From an uncultured Clostridia bacterium (GTDB taxonomy: Bacteria; Bacillota; Clostridia; TANB77; CAG-508), in assembly GCA_947630255.1 (NCBI GenBank), contig CANRGU010000048.1:1-9440 (forward strand): a stretch of 9,440 nucleotides of DNA. Direction: 5' to 3'. Of this stretch, positions 6,994 to 9,440 are shown in pieces. A model generated the notes under the pieces. The model made no database searches and was not told the origin of the DNA. It saw only the letters and a list, made by a program, of their open reading frames with translations. Numbering within the stretch: position 1 is the stretch's first letter; the number at the start of each line of letters is the position of its first letter. A program made the translations under genes and the position numbers.

Positions 6994-7012
6994 TATATAG
7001 TTAAGTATATAA
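6993..7012. repeat. Palindrome TTATATA-N6-TATATAA over the ABC promoter start
   Basis: A perfect 7-bp inverted repeat with a 6-nt spacer (GTTAAG, itself nearly symmetric) overlaps the last base of the -10 and the predicted start site. This is a classic place for a dimeric repressor operator. The arms are pure A/T, so chance occurrence in this AT-rich DNA cannot be excluded. Confidence 0.4.
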
Positions 7013-7047
7013 CATTACAAAATAATTGACTTGTAAAGGAGGAAACA

Positions 7048-9440
7048 ATGCTAAAATTAAAAAACATTACTAAAGAATATTTATCAGGTGATTCAAAGGT
7101 AGAAGCATTAAAGGGAATAAATATAGAGTTTAGAAAATCAGAATTTGTATCTATACTTGGACCTAGTGGCTGTGGTAAAACTACACTTTTAAATATAATA
7201 GGTGGATTAGATAGATACACAAGTGGTGATTTAAGTATAAATGGCAAATCTACTAAAGAATTTAAAGATAGAGACTGGGATGCTTACAGAAATCACTCTG
7301 TAGGATTCGTATTCCAAAATTATAATCTAATACCACATCAAACAGTTTTAGCAAATGTAGAACTTGCACTTACACTATCTGGAGTTTCAAAAAAAGAAAG
7401 AAGGCAAAGAGCAATAAAAGCTTTAGAGAGTGTTGGATTAAAAGATCAAATTAATAAAAAGCCAAATCAGATGTCTGGTGGGCAAATGCAAAGAGTTGCA
7501 ATTGCAAGAGCTTTAGTAAATGATCCAGAGATAATTTTAGCAGATGAACCAACAGGTGCTCTTGATACAAAAACAAGTGTGCAAATAATGGAAATATTAA
7601 AAAGTATTTCTAAAGATAAGTTAATAATAATGGTAACACATAACCCGGAAATAGCAGAAAAATATTCAACTAGAATTATAAAGGTTTTAGATGGAAAAGT
7701 AATAGATGATAGTAATCCATATAAAGCAGAAAAAAATAAAAAAGAAGATGACAAAAAGAAGACTAAAAAACCATCTATGAGCTTTTTTACAGCGTTAAAT
7801 TTAAGCTTAAATAATTTGATGACTAAAAAAGGAAGAACATTTTTAACATCATTTGCAGGAAGCATTGGTATTATTGGAATTGCTCTAATACTTGCAATAT
7901 CAACTGGTGTTCAAAATTATATAAATAAAGTTGAAGAAGATACCCTATCATCATACCCAATTACAATAGAAGAACAAACGATAGATATGTCTAGCATGAT
8001 GGAAAGTATGATGGGAGAAGCAAGTGATGATACATTAGTCCACGAAGAAGGAAGAGTGTATTCATCTGATATAATGGATGAAATGATATCTACACTTTCA
8101 AATAAGGTAACAAGTAATAATCTAAAAGAATTAAAAAGCTATTTAGAATCTAATAATAATACTATAACAGGATACACAAATGCAATAGATTATAGCTATA
8201 ATTTAAATATTAACTTATATAAAGAAAATACAGATGATGGAATAGTAAGAGTTAATCCAAGTACTGTTATGAATGCAATGGGAATGGGAGAAATGATAGA
8301 AGCAAGTAACAATTCTTCTATGTCATCTGTTATGATGTCAAATACAGACGTATGGATAGAAATGTTAGATAATGAAGAACTATTACATTCACAATATAAT
8401 CTTCTTGCAGGCTCTTGGCCAAAAAGTTATAATGAAGTGGTTTTAGTTGTAAACGAAAATGATGAACTTAGCGATTATACATTATATTCACTTGGTTTAA
8501 AAGATCAAGACGAACTAGAGAAAAAATTTAAAGCAATGCAAAAAGGCGAGTCAGTAGAAGAAACAGAACAAACATCATATAGTTATGATGACCTATTAGG
8601 ATTATCATTTAAGTTAATTTTAAATTCTGACTATTATACTAAAGAAAATGGATTATGGCTTGATAAAGAAGATGACACTAACTATATGAAGAAAAAAATA
8701 AATGATGCAGAAAGCATTAAAGTTGTAGGAATAATAAAAAAGAATCCAGATACAGTTGCAGTATCAATGACTGAAGGAATAGGCTATACAAAGGCTTTAG
8801 AGGAATATGTAATAAACAAATCTAATGAATCAGAAATTGTAAAAGAACAAAAGGAAAAACCAGAAACAAATGTATTTTCAGGATTAGAATTTCCAACAGA
8901 TGATGAAAAGAAAGTGTTTAACTATGATTCATTATCAGCAGAACAAAAGATGGCAATGGCAACTCTAAGTGCAGAAGAACTTTCTCAGATGATGACGGCA
9001 TATACAGAAAATATGAATTCAAGTTATGAAAAGAACCTAGAAAAATTAGGAGCTATTGATTTAGATAATCCTGTTTCAATAAGAATTTATCCGAAAGATT
9101 TTGAATCTAAAGATGGAATTACAAAAGAAATAGAAAATTATAATCAAAAACAAAAAGATGACGGAAAAGAAGAAAATGTTATAAATTATACTGATGTTGT
9201 AGGCATAATGATGAAATCTGTAAATCAAATTATTAATATAATTAGTTACGTTTTAATAGCATTTGTTGCAATATCATTAGTAGTATCATCAATAATGATA
9301 GGAATAATAACTTATATTTCAGTACTTGAAAGAACAAAAGAAATAGGAATACTTCGTAGCATTGGTGCATCTAAAAAAGACATTTCTAGGGTATTCAATG
9401 CAGAAACTTTTATAGTAGGTTTAATAGCAGGGCTACTTGG
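7048..9440 (+). CDS. Fused ABC transporter ATPase-permease (MacB/FtsX type), 3' end outside window
   Basis: The frame is open from ATG 7048 (AAAGGAGG 5 nt upstream) to the window edge: 797 complete codons, uninterrupted. Residues 1 to about 225 are a complete ABC ATPase: Walker A GPSGCGKTT (38-46), Q-loop Gln90, signature MSGGQMQR (142-149), Walker B IILADEP (162-168), D-loop GALD and H-loop His198. A Lys-rich linker (about 227-241) leads to a first membrane helix (about 266-288). A large extracytoplasmic domain follows (about 289-728), then a second helix (about 729-757) and the FtsX-family motif ERTKEIGILRSIGASKKDI (761-779). The last two helices of the usual four-helix permease are expected beyond the edge. 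MacB-type proteins are mechanotransmission exporters of peptides, lipoproteins or antibiotics; many Gram-positive relatives handle antimicrobial peptides. The substrate here is unknown. The external domain contains methionine clusters at 314-322 and 408-439. Strong, possibly repressed promoter; divergent from the 124-aa gene. Confidence 0.93.
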   Translation, partial: MLKLKNITKEYLSGDSKVEALKGINIEFRKSEFVSILGPSGCGKTTLLNIIGGLDRYTSGDLSINGKSTKEFKDRDWDAYRNHSVGFVFQNYNLIPHQTVLANVELALTLSGVSKKERRQRAIKALESVGLKDQINKKPNQMSGGQMQRVAIARALVNDPEIILADEPTGALDTKTSVQIMEILKSISKDKLIIMVTHNPEIAEKYSTRIIKVLDGKVIDDSNPYKAEKNKKEDDKKKTKKPSMSFFTALNLSLNNLMTKKGRTFLTSFAGSIGIIGIALILAISTGVQNYINKVEEDTLSSYPITIEEQTIDMSSMMESMMGEASDDTLVHEEGRVYSSDIMDEMISTLSNKVTSNNLKELKSYLESNNNTITGYTNAIDYSYNLNINLYKENTDDGIVRVNPSTVMNAMGMGEMIEASNNSSMSSVMMSNTDVWIEMLDNEELLHSQYNLLAGSWPKSYNEVVLVVNENDELSDYTLYSLGLKDQDELEKKFKAMQKGESVEETEQTSYSYDDLLGLSFKLILNSDYYTKENGLWLDKEDDTNYMKKKINDAESIKVVGIIKKNPDTVAVSMTEGIGYTKALEEYVINKSNESEIVKEQKEKPETNVFSGLEFPTDDEKKVFNYDSLSAEQKMAMATLSAEELSQMMTAYTENMNSSYEKNLEKLGAIDLDNPVSIRIYPKDFESKDGITKEIENYNQKQKDDGKEENVINYTDVVGIMMKSVNQIINIISYVLIAFVAISLVVSSIMIGIITYISVLERTKEIGILRSIGASKKDISRVFNAETFIVGLIAGLL

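Noticed and set aside
6378..7047. Mobile element or attachment site around the 124-aa gene
   Set aside because: No transposase, integrase, terminal inverted repeats or target-site duplications were found; the repeats present are a terminator and operator-like palindromes.
6993..7865. Minus-strand open frames within the ABC transporter gene
   Set aside because: Antisense to the ATPase and linker regions; the plus-strand frame carries all ABC motifs without interruption.

Overview
The window looks like chromosomal DNA of a low-GC, Gram-positive, probably anaerobic Clostridia-type bacterium (Bacillota). The evidence is the strong A+T bias, AGA-dominated arginine codons, strong AGGAGG-type ribosome binding sites, consensus sigma-A promoters (TTGACA-N17-TATAAT) and the identity of the genes. 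No tRNA, rRNA, CRISPR array or transposase was seen.

Layout. Plus strand, 1-3789: the C-terminal end of a polytopic membrane protein (DUF2142-like), then polA (DNA polymerase I) 15 bp later, then a membrane-anchored lytic transglycosylase. These are close together without an obvious terminator and could be co-transcribed. galE (UDP-glucose 4-epimerase) follows with its own probable promoter and ends in a strong hairpin terminator that separates it from a convergent minus-strand gene. Minus strand, 4946-6869: a nicotinate phosphoribosyltransferase (NAD salvage) with an extended -10 promoter, and upstream of it a self-contained unit for an unrecognised 124-aa protein with its own promoter, strong RBS and terminator. 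Divergent from that unit, on the plus strand, a perfect-consensus promoter drives a fused ATPase-permease ABC transporter of the MacB/FtsX type, which runs off the right edge.

Most unusual point. Both polA and the nicotinate phosphoribosyltransferase gene are broken by a single extra base, and the two sites share the same local sequence. In each, a C sits directly before a Gly-Thr pair (GGA AC-), so the zero-frame reading is NNN-CGG-AAC and the +1 reading restores the conserved protein. The hexamer CGGAAC occurs only at these two places in the window. In-frame CGG arginine codons are otherwise absent from all native-looking genes here and appear (twice) only in the compositionally different 124-aa gene. 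Neither extra base lies in a long homopolymer. A shared cause is therefore likely: either a systematic sequencing or assembly artefact, or +1 recoding at a rare or poorly decoded CGG codon.

The other genes are ordinary housekeeping functions and are not obviously linked in one pathway. Secondary points of interest are a Cys gatekeeper in GalE that predicts dual sugar specificity, a degenerate proofreading domain in Pol I, operator-like palindromes at both divergent promoters, and methionine clusters in the external domain of the ABC protein.
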